Below are positions 23,293 to 31,823 of a stretch of 64,000 nucleotides of DNA, in pieces (the stretch's first letter is position 1; each line of letters opens with the position of its first letter). The notes below the pieces were generated by a model. The model saw only the letters and a list, made by a program, of their open reading frames with translations. It did no database searches and had not been told where the DNA came from. The translations under genes and the position numbers were made by a program. The stretch is from Acidiphilium iwatense (GTDB lineage: Bacteria > Pseudomonadota > Alphaproteobacteria > Acetobacterales > Acetobacteraceae). The stretch is from positions 124,001-188,000 of the forward strand of contig NZ_JAKGBZ010000001.1 in assembly GCF_021556475.1 (NCBI RefSeq), read 5' to 3'.

Positions 23293-24369
23293 ATGGCAAG
23301 CGGCTCGACAGCAGAGGCCGGCCCTCGTTGGCTCAGGGACTTTTTCCCTGGCTATTTCGCCATGGTGATGGGGACGGGCATCGTCGCGGTGTCGGCACGG
23401 CTGCTTGGCCGCGTGGCGTTGGCTTGGCCGCTGTTCGTCGTCAGCCTGATCGCCTATCCGCTGCTGTGGGCGATACTGCTGGCCCGCATCGCGCGGTTTC
23501 CCCATGCGGTGCTGACCGATTTCAAGAGCCACGAGCGCGGGCCGACCTTCCTCACGATCGTCGCCGCCAACGGCGTGCTCGGCAGCGAGTTCGCGGTATT
23601 CAACACGCTGACGTTCCTGCTGCCGGTGCTGTTCTGGTTCAGTCTCACCTTATGGGCGTTGCTGGTCTATGGCTTTCTCACCGCAGTCACGGTCAGCACC
23701 GCCAAGCCGGACCTGGCGCACGGACTGAACGGTGCCTGGCTGCTGCTGGTGGTGGCGACGGAATCGATTGCCGTGCTGGCCTGTTTCCTTGCGCTGCGCA
23801 CCGGCGCGCCGCCGCCGCTCGTGTTTGCAGCCCTCTCTTTCTATCTGCTTGGCACGATGCTCTATGTGTTGCTCTCGGCATTGATATTCTTCCGTTGGGT
23901 ATTCCGCCCGATGCATCCGGCGGAGATGGGCGCGCCGTGGTGGATCAACGTGGGCGCGGTGGCGATCGCGACGCTCGCCGGTGCACGGCTGATGGCGTTA
24001 CCCGGCGATAATCCCAATCTCCTTCTGCTGCAGCGCTTCGTGGCACCTTTCACCGTGCTGTTATGGGCCACCAGCACTTTTTGGATTCCTCTGCTCGTGA
24101 TTTTGTTTCTCTGGAAGGAATTGCGACGCGGTCCGCATGGTTATGATCCGGGCCTATGGTCGGTCGTGTTTCCGCTCGGCATGTATGTCGCGGCGACGCA
24201 CGAATACGCGACCGAGGCGCATCTGCGGTTCCTCGATGCCATTCCGCATGTGGTGTTCTGGGTGGCGCTTCTGGCCTGGGCGCTGACCTTCGTGGGCATG
24301 TGGGTGCAGCTGCTGCGCCCGCTTTCCGTCCTGCCCCACGGGCGCGACCACCAAGCGCCCCCCCTGTGA
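23293..24369 (+). CDS. TDT-family (TehA/SLAC1/Mae1-like) transporter
   Basis: A membrane protein of about 358 aa with ten predicted helices. It begins with the family hallmark RWLRDFFPGYFAMVMGTGIVAVSARLLG and includes FLTIVAANGVLGSEFAVF and PFTVLLWATSTFWIPLLVILFLWKEL. TDT proteins include dicarboxylate, tellurite, anion and sulfite carriers; a sulfite-efflux role would suit a sulfur oxidiser but cannot be read from sequence. The start is uncertain: ATG 23293 fits homologues, while a GTG at 23227 would add 22 residues. Confidence 0.8.
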   Translation: MASGSTAEAGPRWLRDFFPGYFAMVMGTGIVAVSARLLGRVALAWPLFVVSLIAYPLLWAILLARIARFPHAVLTDFKSHERGPTFLTIVAANGVLGSEFAVFNTLTFLLPVLFWFSLTLWALLVYGFLTAVTVSTAKPDLAHGLNGAWLLLVVATESIAVLACFLALRTGAPPPLVFAALSFYLLGTMLYVLLSALIFFRWVFRPMHPAEMGAPWWINVGAVAIATLAGARLMALPGDNPNLLLLQRFVAPFTVLLWATSTFWIPLLVILFLWKELRRGPHGYDPGLWSVVFPLGMYVAATHEYATEAHLRFLDAIPHVVFWVALLAWALTFVGMWVQLLRPLSVLPHGRDHQAPPL

Positions 24370-24392
24370 AACCCAAAAACTGAGGTGCTGTC

Positions 24393-25226
24393 ATGCCGGA
24401 AACGATCCTGGTCCTGTTGCGACACTCCGAGGAGGCAAATTCACTGCTTGGTGCCGCCGCGCGCCTTGCGGAAATCATGGGCGGCGCCCGCGTCAATGCA
24501 GTCGCGGTTTGCGAGACAATTCAGATCGCCCCGTCACCCGCGGCAACGCTGGTCGGCAGAAGCGAAGCCCTGCTCGATGCCAGGGAAGAAGAACGGGAGC
24601 GGGTCCTGGTCTTGAGAGGATTGTGCGATGGCTGGAACGCGAGCACCGGCCGGCGGGCTGCGGAGGTTCACTGGTTCGAGGCGGAGGGGGGCACGGAGGA
24701 CATCGTGGCCCAATGGGGGCGGCGCGCCGACGTCATCGTCACGGGGCGGCCCTCGCCGGGGGACTGGCTGGGGCATCAGGCGTTCAAGGCCGCACTGCTC
24801 GGCACGGGCCGGCCAATTCTGATGGTGCCGCCAGGGCCGGCCACCTCGGAGACGGGTGCAGCATTCGGCCGCTGCATCGCCATTGCCTGGAGGGACGACA
24901 AGCAGGCGCTTAGGGCGGTGCTTCCGGCGCTCCGTTGGCTCGCCGGCGCCGAGGAAGTGCACGTGCTGGTCGGGGTGAGCGATACCGCGCACGCCCTCGG
25001 TGTCCCCTCGGTCCTCCTGGAGCACGGGCTTAGGGCCAGCCTGCATGTGCTTGCGCTTCGTCCGGGCCCGCTCGGTCAGAGGCTTCTCGACCTCGCACAC
25101 AATCTCTCCGCTGACCTGCTGGTCATGGGCGCCTATGCGCACAGCCCGCTGCGCGAATTGGTCTTTGGCGGCGTGACGCGCCACATGCTCGCCTGCGCCG
25201 ACCTGCCGGTGCTGATGCGCCATTGA
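24393..25226 (+). CDS. Universal stress protein (UspA family), tandem-domain size
   Basis: A 277-aa protein of double-UspA size. The N-terminal half starts ETILVLLRHSEEANSLLGAAARLAEIMGG. The C-terminal half ends LLDLAHNLSADLLVMGAYAHSPLRELVFGGVTRHMLACADLPVLM, the classic Usp tail in which G-x2-H/Y...G(G/S)xT binds phosphates. The N-terminal domain lacks an equally clear nucleotide motif. The gene lies 23 bp after the TDT transporter on the same strand and probably shares its transcript. Confidence 0.85.
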   Translation: MPETILVLLRHSEEANSLLGAAARLAEIMGGARVNAVAVCETIQIAPSPAATLVGRSEALLDAREEERERVLVLRGLCDGWNASTGRRAAEVHWFEAEGGTEDIVAQWGRRADVIVTGRPSPGDWLGHQAFKAALLGTGRPILMVPPGPATSETGAAFGRCIAIAWRDDKQALRAVLPALRWLAGAEEVHVLVGVSDTAHALGVPSVLLEHGLRASLHVLALRPGPLGQRLLDLAHNLSADLLVMGAYAHSPLRELVFGGVTRHMLACADLPVLMRH

Positions 25227-25270
25227 TTCGCGGAGGCGGGCTCGGCGCGGCCGGCATGCGATAGGGTCAG

Positions 25271-25295
25271 GGTGTGCCCGAGCAGGGAGCACACC
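25271..25295. terminator. Weak hairpin between convergent genes
   Basis: GGTGTGC (25271-25277) pairs with GCACACC (25289-25295). It lies between the universal stress gene and the convergent outer-membrane gene. No T-run is present, so termination is only suggested by its position. Confidence 0.35.
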
Positions 25296-25309
25296 TTGAA
25301 GGCCGGTTA

Positions 25310-26125
25310 TCAGGAGCCGAGCGGCACGATGATGCGGAACCAGAACCGCGTATCCTGGCCGCCGTAATGGGTTTCGCTCACCGTTTTGGTCAGATAGGTC
25401 TGCAGGATCACTGGGCCGAAATTGTAGCCGACCAGGCCGCCGAGCGCGAACTGGCTCTGTTTCCGGTAGCCGGCATAGGGCGTGTTGAGATCGGTCGAAT
25501 AGTAGCCGACCGGGCCCACCGACCATTTGCCGAAGCTCTTCGTCGCGGTGAGATCGAGGTTGAGGAAATTCGGGTTGGTCCGGCTATCGAGCTGGGTGCC
25601 GTAAATGACGCTCGCGGTCAGGTCGTAACCGCCGCCGGTATAGCTGAGCGCGCCCCATTGGTTGATCGACGAGGAATGGTCGGCGACCGGCGAATCGATG
25701 CCGATATAGGCGCCCAGCGCGTAGCTCGCGCCGAAGCCGTCGCCGAGATTCCAGGCGAGCTGGCCCTGGATCAGCGGGTTGTACCAGCCCTGGGCATGAA
25801 AGCCCGGCGTGCTCGCCTCCACCAGCGGGGGCGCCACCAGTGCCTGCACCTGGGCGCCCAGAATGTGGAACGGCGTGGCCCAGACGATCACCGGAATCGT
25901 GACGCCGACCGTCTCGTGGCTCGGTGGCGTGCGGCCGCCGAAATCGGTGGTATCGACGAAATAGAACCCTTGCGGCAGCGGCGCGCCGGCCGCAAGGCCG
26001 ATGCGCTCGCCCGGCTGGGTCACCGAGCCGGCATGGGCGGTCTGCGTCGGGCCGATCAGAGCCAAGGCGCAGGCCAGGGCGATGCCGCACGCCAGGGCGT
26101 GCGGGATTTTCGTTTTGGTTGTCAT
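25310..26125 (-). CDS. Outer-membrane channel of the phenol MetA-degradation (SphA-like) family
   Basis: A 271-aa protein with a signal peptide (about 1-32, ending TQTAHA) followed by a small beta-barrel pattern of alternating residues. Features include PQGFYFVDTTDFGG, GWYNPLIQGQLAWNLGDGFGASYALGAYIG, and a terminal strand RFWFRIIVPLGS. These fit the family labelled transporter or MetA-pathway of phenol degradation, thought to be channels for hydrophobic compounds. A second family member is encoded at 33026-33994 in the catabolic island. The substrate is unknown. Confidence 0.7.
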   Translation of the reverse strand: MTTKTKIPHALACGIALACALALIGPTQTAHAGSVTQPGERIGLAAGAPLPQGFYFVDTTDFGGRTPPSHETVGVTIPVIVWATPFHILGAQVQALVAPPLVEASTPGFHAQGWYNPLIQGQLAWNLGDGFGASYALGAYIGIDSPVADHSSSINQWGALSYTGGGYDLTASVIYGTQLDSRTNPNFLNLDLTATKSFGKWSVGPVGYYSTDLNTPYAGYRKQSQFALGGLVGYNFGPVILQTYLTKTVSETHYGGQDTRFWFRIIVPLGS

Positions 26126-26235
26126 GAACGTAACTCCCTGTTATCGGACGGCGATGCCCTGAGACGCGGCCATCCGATGGAATTTTGCATTATTGGTCGT
26201 TATCGGGCCCAGGAAACCGATGGTTCCTCTAACGG

Positions 26236-26271
26236 AAAAAGGCAGGTCCGCCGGGGAAAACGGCCCCTGCC
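26236..26271 (-). terminator. Hairpin with T-run in the leader of the outer-membrane gene
   Basis: GGCAGG (26241-26246) pairs with CCTGCC (26266-26271), with an inner CCG/CGG pairing. On the minus strand the stem is followed by TTTTT (26240-26236). It lies 111 bp upstream of the outer-membrane gene and has no gene before it on that strand, so it could be a leader attenuator or the end of a short RNA. Confidence 0.35.
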
Positions 26272-26435
26272 AGCGTCATCGGCTCCTGGCCCATCTGCGA
26301 TCGATTCTGCCGAGTCGGACACCTCCCTGAAACAGGTTTTCCTTGATAATCCGCGTGCGGAGGCGCGCATTGCGATCCTCCGATACATTAAGCAAATGCC
26401 GTGCCAATCGTGACACGGGGAGCTGGGCTCCGTGT

Positions 26436-26457
26436 TTTCGTTTTCTGAAAAACGAAA
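26436..26457. promoter_or_regulatory. Inverted repeat upstream of gyrA
   Basis: TTTCGTTTT at 26436-26444 and AAAACGAAA at 26449-26457 form a perfect 9-bp inverted repeat with a 4-base spacer, 128 bp before the gyrA start. It could be an operator or a leader hairpin; the low GC of this patch stands out. Confidence 0.4.
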
Positions 26458-26584
26458 CCGTCACGAAGGAGGACACCCTGTCGCGAAATTCCGGGACAGA
26501 ATGACAGCGGACGGACCCAATGGCGCTGCGATCGGACCGGCCTGGCCTCTCGCCGTGGCATTCGACAGATGATATGACGCCGCC

Positions 26585-29323
26585 ATGACCGATCAGACCG
26601 ACCAGACGGAGGGGCCGCGCGGCCTCGCCCCCGTGGCCATCGAGCAGGAGATGCGCCGCTCCTATCTCGATTACGCGATGTCCGTGATCGTTTCGCGCGC
26701 CCTGCCGGATGCGCGCGACGGGCTCAAGCCGGTGCACCGGCGCATCCTCTATGCGATGGCGGAATCGGGCAACACGCCGGACAAGCCCTATCGCAAATCC
26801 GCCCGCATGGTCGGCGACGTGATGGGTAAATACCATCCGCATGGCGACGCCGCGATCTATGACGCGGCGGTGCGCATGGCGCAGGCTTTTTCCATGCGGG
26901 TGCGGCTGATCGACGGCCAGGGCAATTTCGGCTCGGTCGATGGCGATCCGCCGGCGGCGATGCGCTATACCGAGGCGCGGCTCGCCGACGCGGCGATGGC
27001 GCTGCTCGCCGATATCGACCGGGACACGGTCGATTTCCAGCCGACCTATGACGAGAGCGACAATGAGCCGCGGGTTCTGCCCGCCGCGTTCCCGAATCTT
27101 CTGGTCAATGGCGGCAACGGCATCGCGGTCGGCATGGCGACCAACATTCCGCCGCATAATCCAGGCGAGATTATCGATGCGACGCTGCATCTGATCGAGC
27201 ACCCCGAGGCGACGCTGGACGATCTGATGAAAATCGTCCCCGGCCCGGATTTCCCGACCGGGGCGTTGATTCTGGGCCGCTCGGGCATCCGCAGCGCCTT
27301 TGAGACTGGGCGCGGCTCGATCGTCGTCCGCGCGCGCGCCGCGATCGAGGAGATCCGCAAGGATCGTCTCGCGATCATCGTCAGCGAGCTGCCCTATCAG
27401 GTGAACAAGGCCAATCTGCTGGAGCGCATCGCCGAGCTGGTGCGCAACAAGGAGATCGAGGGCATCGCCGATCTGCGTGACGAGAGCGACCGCGACGGGA
27501 TGCGCATGGTGATCGAGCTGAAGCGCGACGCGACGCCCGAGGTGGTGCTGAACCAGCTCTATCGCTTCACCCAGTTGCAGACCGGCTTCGGCATCAACAT
27601 GCTCGCCCTCGATGGCGGCCGGCCGCGCCAGTTGGGTCTGCGCGACGCGCTCGACTGCTTCATCGTGTTTCGCGAGGACGTTATCCTCCGCCGCGCGCGG
27701 TTCGACCTGAACAAGGCGCGGGACCGGGCGCATCTATTGGTCGGGCTCGGCATCGCCGTCGCCAATATCGACGCGGTGATCGCGCTGATCCGCGCGGCCC
27801 CCGATACGGCGACGGCGCGGGCCGCGCTGATGGCGCGGGACTGGCCGGCGGGGGACGTGCTGCCGCTGCTCGCGCTGATCGACGATCACGGCAATCAGGT
27901 GACCGGCGCGGGCACCGTGCGGCTGACCGAGGCGCAGGCGCGCGGCATCCTGGAATTGCGCCTGCAACGGCTGACCGGCCTCGAACGCGACAAGATCCAG
28001 GCCGAACTGCGCGAGGTCGGCGAGAAGATCGGCGAGCTGCTGGACATCATCGGCTCGCGCCCGCGCCGGCTTGAGGTGATGCGCGACGAATTGCTCGCCG
28101 TGCGCGAACGCATCGCGAGCCCGCGCCTGACCGGCATCGAGGACAGCGTCGCCGATCAGGACGACGAAAGCCTGATCGAGCCGGGCCAGATGGTCGTGAC
28201 CATGACGCGCGACGGCTTCATCAAGCGCACCCCGCTCGACCTGTTCCGCGCGCAGAACCGGGGCGGGCGCGGCCGGGCGGCCGCCTCGATGCGCGGCGAC
28301 GACGTGATCACCCGCAGCTTCAACGCCCATACCCATCAGTTCGTGCTGTTCTTCAGCCAGGGCGGCAAGGCGTTCCGCGAAAAAGTGTGGCGCCTGCCGG
28401 AATCCGCGCCGGCCGCCAAGGGCCGCGCGATCGTGAATATCCTGCCCGAACTGAACGGCGACGCGATCACCACGGTGCTGCCGCTGCCGCAAGATGAGAG
28501 CCTGTGGAACGATCTGCACCTGGTGTTCGCCACCGCCTCGGGCAATGTGCGGCGCAACCGGCTGGCCGATTTCCGCAATGTGCGCGCTTCCGGCCTGATC
28601 GCGATGAAACTGGACGACGGGGACCGGCTGATCGGCGTCGCCACCTGCCGCGAGGGTGACGACGTGTTCCTGGCCACCGGGCTGGGCCGCTGCATCCGGT
28701 TCCAGATCACCGACGAGACGTTGCGGGTGTTTGCCGGGCGGGATTCGGCGGGGGTGCGGGGCATCCGGCTGGGTGCGGGCGACGAGGTGATTTCCCTGTC
28801 GGTGCTGCGCCATGTCGCGGCAAGTGTCGAGGAGCGGGCGGCCTATCTCAAGCTCGCGTCCGCCCAGCGGCGCACCGGCGCGGAGGACGAGGCCGAGCCG
28901 GCGATGGACACCGAGGACACCGCGGCGGAGATCGCCCTCGCGCCGGACCGCGCGGCGGCCCTCGCGGAGGTCGAGGACATGCTGCTCACGGTGACCTCCG
29001 GCGGCTTCGGCAAGCGCAGCTCGGCCTATGAATACCGGGTCACCGGGCGGGGCGGGCAGGGCATCGCCAATATCGGCCTTGCCGCGCGCAACGGCCGCTC
29101 GGTGGTGGCGACCTTTCCGGTGCGCGCGGGCGACGACATCATGCTGGTCACCGATCAGGGCAAGCTGATCCGCGTGCCGGTCGATCAGGTGCGCATCACC
29201 GGGCGGCAGGCGATGGGGGTGACGCTGTTCCGGGTCGACAAGGACGAACACGTCACCAGCGTGTTCCCGGTGCTCGACGAGGGCGACGACGAGGTGGAGA
29301 CGGCGGGCGCGGACAATGTCTGA
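26585..29323 (+). CDS. gyrA: DNA gyrase subunit A
   Basis: A 912-aa GyrA, the DNA-breaking subunit that with GyrB introduces negative supercoils. The N-terminal breakage-reunion domain has the catalytic Tyr128 in [10 protein letters not shown], and the C-terminal half is the beta-pinwheel with the GyrA-box-like [10 protein letters not shown] (about 558-567), which distinguishes it from ParC. In the quinolone-resistance region the sequence is [10 protein letters not shown]: Ala89 replaces the Ser common at E. coli position 83, while Asp93 (E. coli 87) is kept. It overlaps coaD by 8 bp. Confidence 0.97.
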   Translation: MTDQTDQTEGPRGLAPVAIEQEMRRSYLDYAMSVIVSRALPDARDGLKPVHRRILYAMAESGNTPDKPYRKSARMVGDVMGKYHPHGDAAIYDAAVRMAQAFSMRVRLIDGQGNFGSVDGDPPAAMRYTEARLADAAMALLADIDRDTVDFQPTYDESDNEPRVLPAAFPNLLVNGGNGIAVGMATNIPPHNPGEIIDATLHLIEHPEATLDDLMKIVPGPDFPTGALILGRSGIRSAFETGRGSIVVRARAAIEEIRKDRLAIIVSELPYQVNKANLLERIAELVRNKEIEGIADLRDESDRDGMRMVIELKRDATPEVVLNQLYRFTQLQTGFGINMLALDGGRPRQLGLRDALDCFIVFREDVILRRARFDLNKARDRAHLLVGLGIAVANIDAVIALIRAAPDTATARAALMARDWPAGDVLPLLALIDDHGNQVTGAGTVRLTEAQARGILELRLQRLTGLERDKIQAELREVGEKIGELLDIIGSRPRRLEVMRDELLAVRERIASPRLTGIEDSVADQDDESLIEPGQMVVTMTRDGFIKRTPLDLFRAQNRGGRGRAAASMRGDDVITRSFNAHTHQFVLFFSQGGKAFREKVWRLPESAPAAKGRAIVNILPELNGDAITTVLPLPQDESLWNDLHLVFATASGNVRRNRLADFRNVRASGLIAMKLDDGDRLIGVATCREGDDVFLATGLGRCIRFQITDETLRVFAGRDSAGVRGIRLGAGDEVISLSVLRHVAASVEERAAYLKLASAQRRTGAEDEAEPAMDTEDTAAEIALAPDRAAALAEVEDMLLTVTSGGFGKRSSAYEYRVTGRGGQGIANIGLAARNGRSVVATFPVRAGDDIMLVTDQGKLIRVPVDQVRITGRQAMGVTLFRVDKDEHVTSVFPVLDEGDDEVETAGADNV

Positions 29324-29828
29324 CCGCGCGCTGACCGGGTTGTATCCCGGCACGTTCGATCCCGTCACCAACGGCCATCTCGACATCATCAGCCGCGCCG
29401 CGGGCCTGTGCGAACGGCTGGTCATCGGGGTCGCACGGAATATCGGCAAGGGGCCGCTATTCTCCAGCGACGAGCGGGTCGAACTGGTCCGCGCCGAGAT
29501 CGGCCCGATCGCCGAGCGCACCGGGACGGTGATCGAGGTTCTGCCGTTCTCGACCCTGCTGATCGGCTTCGCCCAGGAAGTCGGCGCGAACGTGATCGTG
29601 CGCGGCTTGCGCGCGGTTTCCGACTTCGACTACGAGTTCCAGATGGCCGGCATGAATTATCGCCTCGATCAGTCGATTGAAACCATCTTCCTGATGGCGA
29701 GCGAGCGGCACCAGTTCATCTCGTCGCGCTTCGTCAAGGAAATCGCCCAGTTGGGCGGCGATATCGCAAGCTTCGTGCCGCAACTGACCCTCGAACGCAC
29801 CCTCAACCGGGTTGGCAGAACCGCATGA
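29316..29828 (+). CDS. coaD: Phosphopantetheine adenylyltransferase
   Basis: A 170-aa enzyme that transfers AMP from ATP to 4'-phosphopantetheine to make dephospho-CoA, the penultimate step of CoA synthesis. It has the nucleotidyltransferase motif [14 protein letters not shown] (T/HxGH), [20 protein letters not shown], and [16 protein letters not shown], all diagnostic of CoaD. Length is normal. The start lies inside the end of gyrA and the stop overlaps the next start (ATGA), implying a gyrA-coaD-cyclophilin transcript. Confidence 0.96.
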   Translation: MSDRALTGLYPGTFDPVTNGHLDIISRAAGLCERLVIGVARNIGKGPLFSSDERVELVRAEIGPIAERTGTVIEVLPFSTLLIGFAQEVGANVIVRGLRAVSDFDYEFQMAGMNYRLDQSIETIFLMASERHQFISSRFVKEIAQLGGDIASFVPQLTLERTLNRVGRTA

Positions 29829-30376
29829 TCAAACGACGCACCATTCTCGCCGCCGTTGCGGCTTCCCCTCTCGCTGGAGTCCTCATGTCCGAAACCGCGA
29901 CCGCCGCCGATCTCGCCAACACCATCTATCTCACCTTGCCGTTCGGCCGGGTGACCATCGTGCTGCGGCCCGATCTCGCGCCGCTCACGGTGCAGCGGAT
30001 CAAGACGCTGACCGGCCAGGGTTTCTACAATGGCTGCGAATTCTTCCGGGTGATCGCCGGGTTCATGGCGCAGACCGGCGATCCCACCAATACCGGCACC
30101 GGCGGCAGCAGCCTGCCCAACCTGCCGGCGGAGTTCACCACCCAGGCGAGCTTCCTCACCGGCACGCTGGGGATGGCGCGCACCAACGACCCGAACAGCG
30201 GCAACAGCCAGTTCTTCATCTGCTTCGCGCCGGCGACCTTCCTCGACGACAAATACACCCTGTTCGGCCAGGTGACCGAGGGCATGGAGTTCGTGGATCA
30301 GATTAAAAAGGGTCAGGGCCAGAGCGGACGGGTGACCGACCCGACCAGGATCGTGACAATGGAACTCGCGGCCTGA
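29825..30376 (+). CDS. Cyclophilin-type peptidyl-prolyl isomerase, exported
   Basis: A 183-aa cyclophilin that isomerises X-Pro bonds. The N-terminus [28 protein letters not shown] is a signal peptide, so the enzyme is periplasmic. Cyclophilin motifs follow: FYNGCEFFRVIAGFMAQTGDPTNTGTGG, FLTGTLGMARTNDPNSGNSQFFICFAP and YTLFGQVTEGMEFVDQI. The ATG overlaps the coaD stop. The stop codon lies at the left edge of a 143-bp palindromic element. Confidence 0.92.
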   Translation: MIKRRTILAAVAASPLAGVLMSETATAADLANTIYLTLPFGRVTIVLRPDLAPLTVQRIKTLTGQGFYNGCEFFRVIAGFMAQTGDPTNTGTGGSSLPNLPAEFTTQASFLTGTLGMARTNDPNSGNSQFFICFAPATFLDDKYTLFGQVTEGMEFVDQIKKGQGQSGRVTDPTRIVTMELAA

Positions 30377-30517
30377 GCCTCTTTCGAAACTCTACTCCGG
30401 CGGCGATCCGGCGGCATTCCGCTGCGCTCCGATGCTCACGCACATCAAGTGCGCTCCGCTTCGGTGCTCGCAAAACGCCGCCGGCTCACTCACCGGAGTG
30501 AATTTCAAAAGAGGCTC
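30375..30517. repeat. 143-bp palindromic element at the cyclophilin stop codon
   Basis: The ends GAGCCTCTTT (30375-30384) and AAAGAGGCTC (30508-30517) are perfect inverted repeats. Further in, ACTCCGG and CCGGAGT also pair, so the arms fold over about 25 bp. The interior holds two related copies of a TGCGCTCCG...GGTGCTCGCA-like unit. It has no coding content and overlaps the final bases of the cyclophilin gene. The architecture suggests a REP- or MITE-like element, which may also act as a terminator. Confidence 0.55.
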
Positions 30518-30540
30518 CATGTCGCCACCCCTTGACGAAA

Positions 30541-30567
30541 CCCGCCGGAGTTGGTCTTTCCGGCGGG
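30541..30567. terminator. Hairpin upstream of tRNA-Lys
   Basis: CCCGCCGGA (30541-30549) and TCCGGCGGG (30559-30567) form a perfect 9-bp stem. Only a short T stretch follows (GATTTT). It lies 16 bp before the tRNA gene and may end the gyrA-coaD-cyclophilin transcript or mark a processing site. Confidence 0.45.
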
Positions 30568-30582
30568 CGGCGATTTTGGTGA

Positions 30583-30658
30583 GAGCCTGTAGCTCAGTCG
30601 GTAGAGCACGAGACTTTTAATCTTGGGGTCGTGGGTTCGATTCCCACCGGGCTCACCA
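30583..30658 (+). tRNA. tRNA-Lys (anticodon TTT)
   Basis: A complete 76-base cloverleaf. The acceptor arm GAGCCTG pairs with CGGGCTC (one T-G pair), the D arm is AGCTCAGTCGGTAGAGC, the anticodon loop is CTTTTAA with anticodon TTT, and the T arm is GTGGG-TTCGATT-CCCAC. The discriminator is A and the CCA end is encoded. Confidence 0.97.
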
Positions 30659-30670
30659 ATTCACACCAGT

Positions 30671-30886
30671 TTATCGTCCGGGGCCGGTGATGCCGGTATT
30701 CGAGTGCGGGTCGCTGGCGGGAAAGCTGCCGTCATCCGCATCGCTGGTCCGTTCCTCGCGTGCGCGCTCTTCAGCCTTGGCCTGGTGCCAGAACGTCTCG
30801 TGCTGACCTTCGGGGCTGCCGGCCTGCTGCCAAAGCGCGTAGGCGCGTTCCCGTATCCTCTGTTCGCGATCGTCGCTGTTCGGCAT
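30671..30886 (-). CDS. DUF2934-family small protein
   Basis: A 71-aa protein with REQRIRERAYALWQQAGSPEGQHETFWHQAKAEE, the conserved part of DUF2934, a short alpha-helical family common in rhizobia and other alphaproteobacteria. The C-terminal half is acidic and probably disordered. The function is unknown. It sits alone between tRNA-Lys and the hydratase operon. Confidence 0.75.
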   Translation of the reverse strand: MPNSDDREQRIRERAYALWQQAGSPEGQHETFWHQAKAEERAREERTSDADDGSFPASDPHSNTGITGPGR

Positions 30887-30957
30887 GGCTGCCTCCGCCC
30901 GATGCTATCCTGAACAGATAATCCCGCGCGACCCTGCTTCAATACCGAATTACCGCG

Positions 30958-31548
30958 CTATGTCGCGATCGCGGGAATCGTCACGCCGATCATGTCGCCG
31001 TCGCGAACGATCGCGGCGAGGCGCGCCTCGTCCCAGCCCTCGGTGCCGGCGGGGCGCAGCGGCAGCACCATCCAGCGGTAATCGGCGGTGCTGTCCACCA
31101 CCCGGAGTTTGACGGTGTCCGGCAAAACCGTGCCCCATTCGGCCAGCAGCCCGCGCGGATCGCGCACCGCCCGCGCCCGGTAGGCGGCAGATTTGTACCA
31201 GAACGGCGGATAGCCGAGCACCGCGCGCGGGTAGCAACTGCACAGCGTGCAGACCACGAGGTGATGCAGACCGGGCGTATCTTCCAGCACGCCGAGCGGC
31301 GGCAGGCCGCGCATCGGGATATCCAGCGCCTCGGCGGCGCGCGCGCCGTCGGCCAGCATCAGCGCGCGATAGGTCGGGTCCGCCCAGGCGCGGGCGACCA
31401 TGCGCGCCCCTTGCGCCGGGCCGCCGGCATCGGTCACCCGGATGCGCTCGGTGATTTCCGCGCCGGTCGCGATGGCCTTGTCGGCGAGCACGGCGCGCAG
31501 TGCCGCCAGCAGGCGGTCGGAATCGGTTTCGGTCAGGTTCATGCTCAT
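30958..31548 (-). CDS. Nitrile hydratase alpha / thiocyanate hydrolase gamma-type subunit
   Basis: A 196-aa catalytic subunit of the metal-dependent hydratase family. The claw motif CTLCSC (Cys100, Cys103, Ser104, Cys105) binds a non-corrin metal; Thr after the first Cys indicates cobalt rather than iron. The following YPPFWYKSAAYRARAVRDPRGLLAEWG matches the family. Three residues after the last Cys is Arg108 (CYPR), where cobalt nitrile hydratases usually have Trp; Arg would favour an anion such as thiocyanate. ATG 31548 overlaps the stop of the preceding gene (ATGA). The choice between nitrile and thiocyanate as substrate is open. Confidence 0.85.
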   Translation of the reverse strand: MSMNLTETDSDRLLAALRAVLADKAIATGAEITERIRVTDAGGPAQGARMVARAWADPTYRALMLADGARAAEALDIPMRGLPPLGVLEDTPGLHHLVVCTLCSCYPRAVLGYPPFWYKSAAYRARAVRDPRGLLAEWGTVLPDTVKLRVVDSTADYRWMVLPLRPAGTEGWDEARLAAIVRDGDMIGVTIPAIAT

Positions 31549-31823
31549 GCCGACTCCAGCCAGTGCTGAAAAATCTCGATCATCAGCTCGTCTCCGGTCG
31601 CATCCGGCCAGACCGCCCGTGCATCGAACCGGACGTGATAGAGCGGCACGGTCGCCGCCGGACGGGCGAAGGCGAGATCTTCGGGATTGGCGAAATCGCC
31701 GAGATGGCGCACGATTTTGCCCTCGACCCCGCGCACGTAATGCGGCGTGCGGATATGGCAGCGGCCGCGCCGCTCCGGCCAGTCGTCGCGCACCCGCACC
31801 GCCGAGCCCGGCGCGAAGATCAT
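31545..31823 (-). CDS. Nitrile hydratase beta C-terminal domain / thiocyanate hydrolase alpha-type subunit
   Basis: A 92-aa protein equal to the C-terminal SH3-like half of nitrile hydratase beta: FAPGSAVRVRDDWPERRGRCHIRTPHYVRGVEGKIVRHLG, then LYHVRFDARAVWP. In ordinary nitrile hydratases this is fused to the N-terminal half; here it is a separate gene, as in thiocyanate hydrolase and a few three-subunit nitrile hydratases. Start and stop both lie in 4-bp overlaps with the flanking genes, so the three subunits should be made in balanced amounts. Confidence 0.85.
   Translation of the reverse strand: MIFAPGSAVRVRDDWPERRGRCHIRTPHYVRGVEGKIVRHLGDFANPEDLAFARPAATVPLYHVRFDARAVWPDATGDELMIEIFQHWLESA

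Larger units (their letters stand above)
26126..26584. other. Intergenic region before gyrA
   Basis: No gene was recognised in these 459 bp between the outer-membrane gene and gyrA, which diverge. Two inverted repeats are visible: a hairpin at 26241-26271 with a T-run on the minus strand, and TTTCGTTTT/AAAACGAAA at 26436-26457. Both gene promoters must lie here, but no convincing -35/-10 pair was found. Confidence 0.55.

Noticed and set aside
26276-29521. Minus-strand frames of 485 and 595 codons opposite gyrA
   Set aside because: gyrA is unmistakable on the other strand, and these translations have no family features.
30583-30658. tRNA-Lys as an integration site
   Set aside because: No integrase or duplicated 3' tRNA end was seen downstream.
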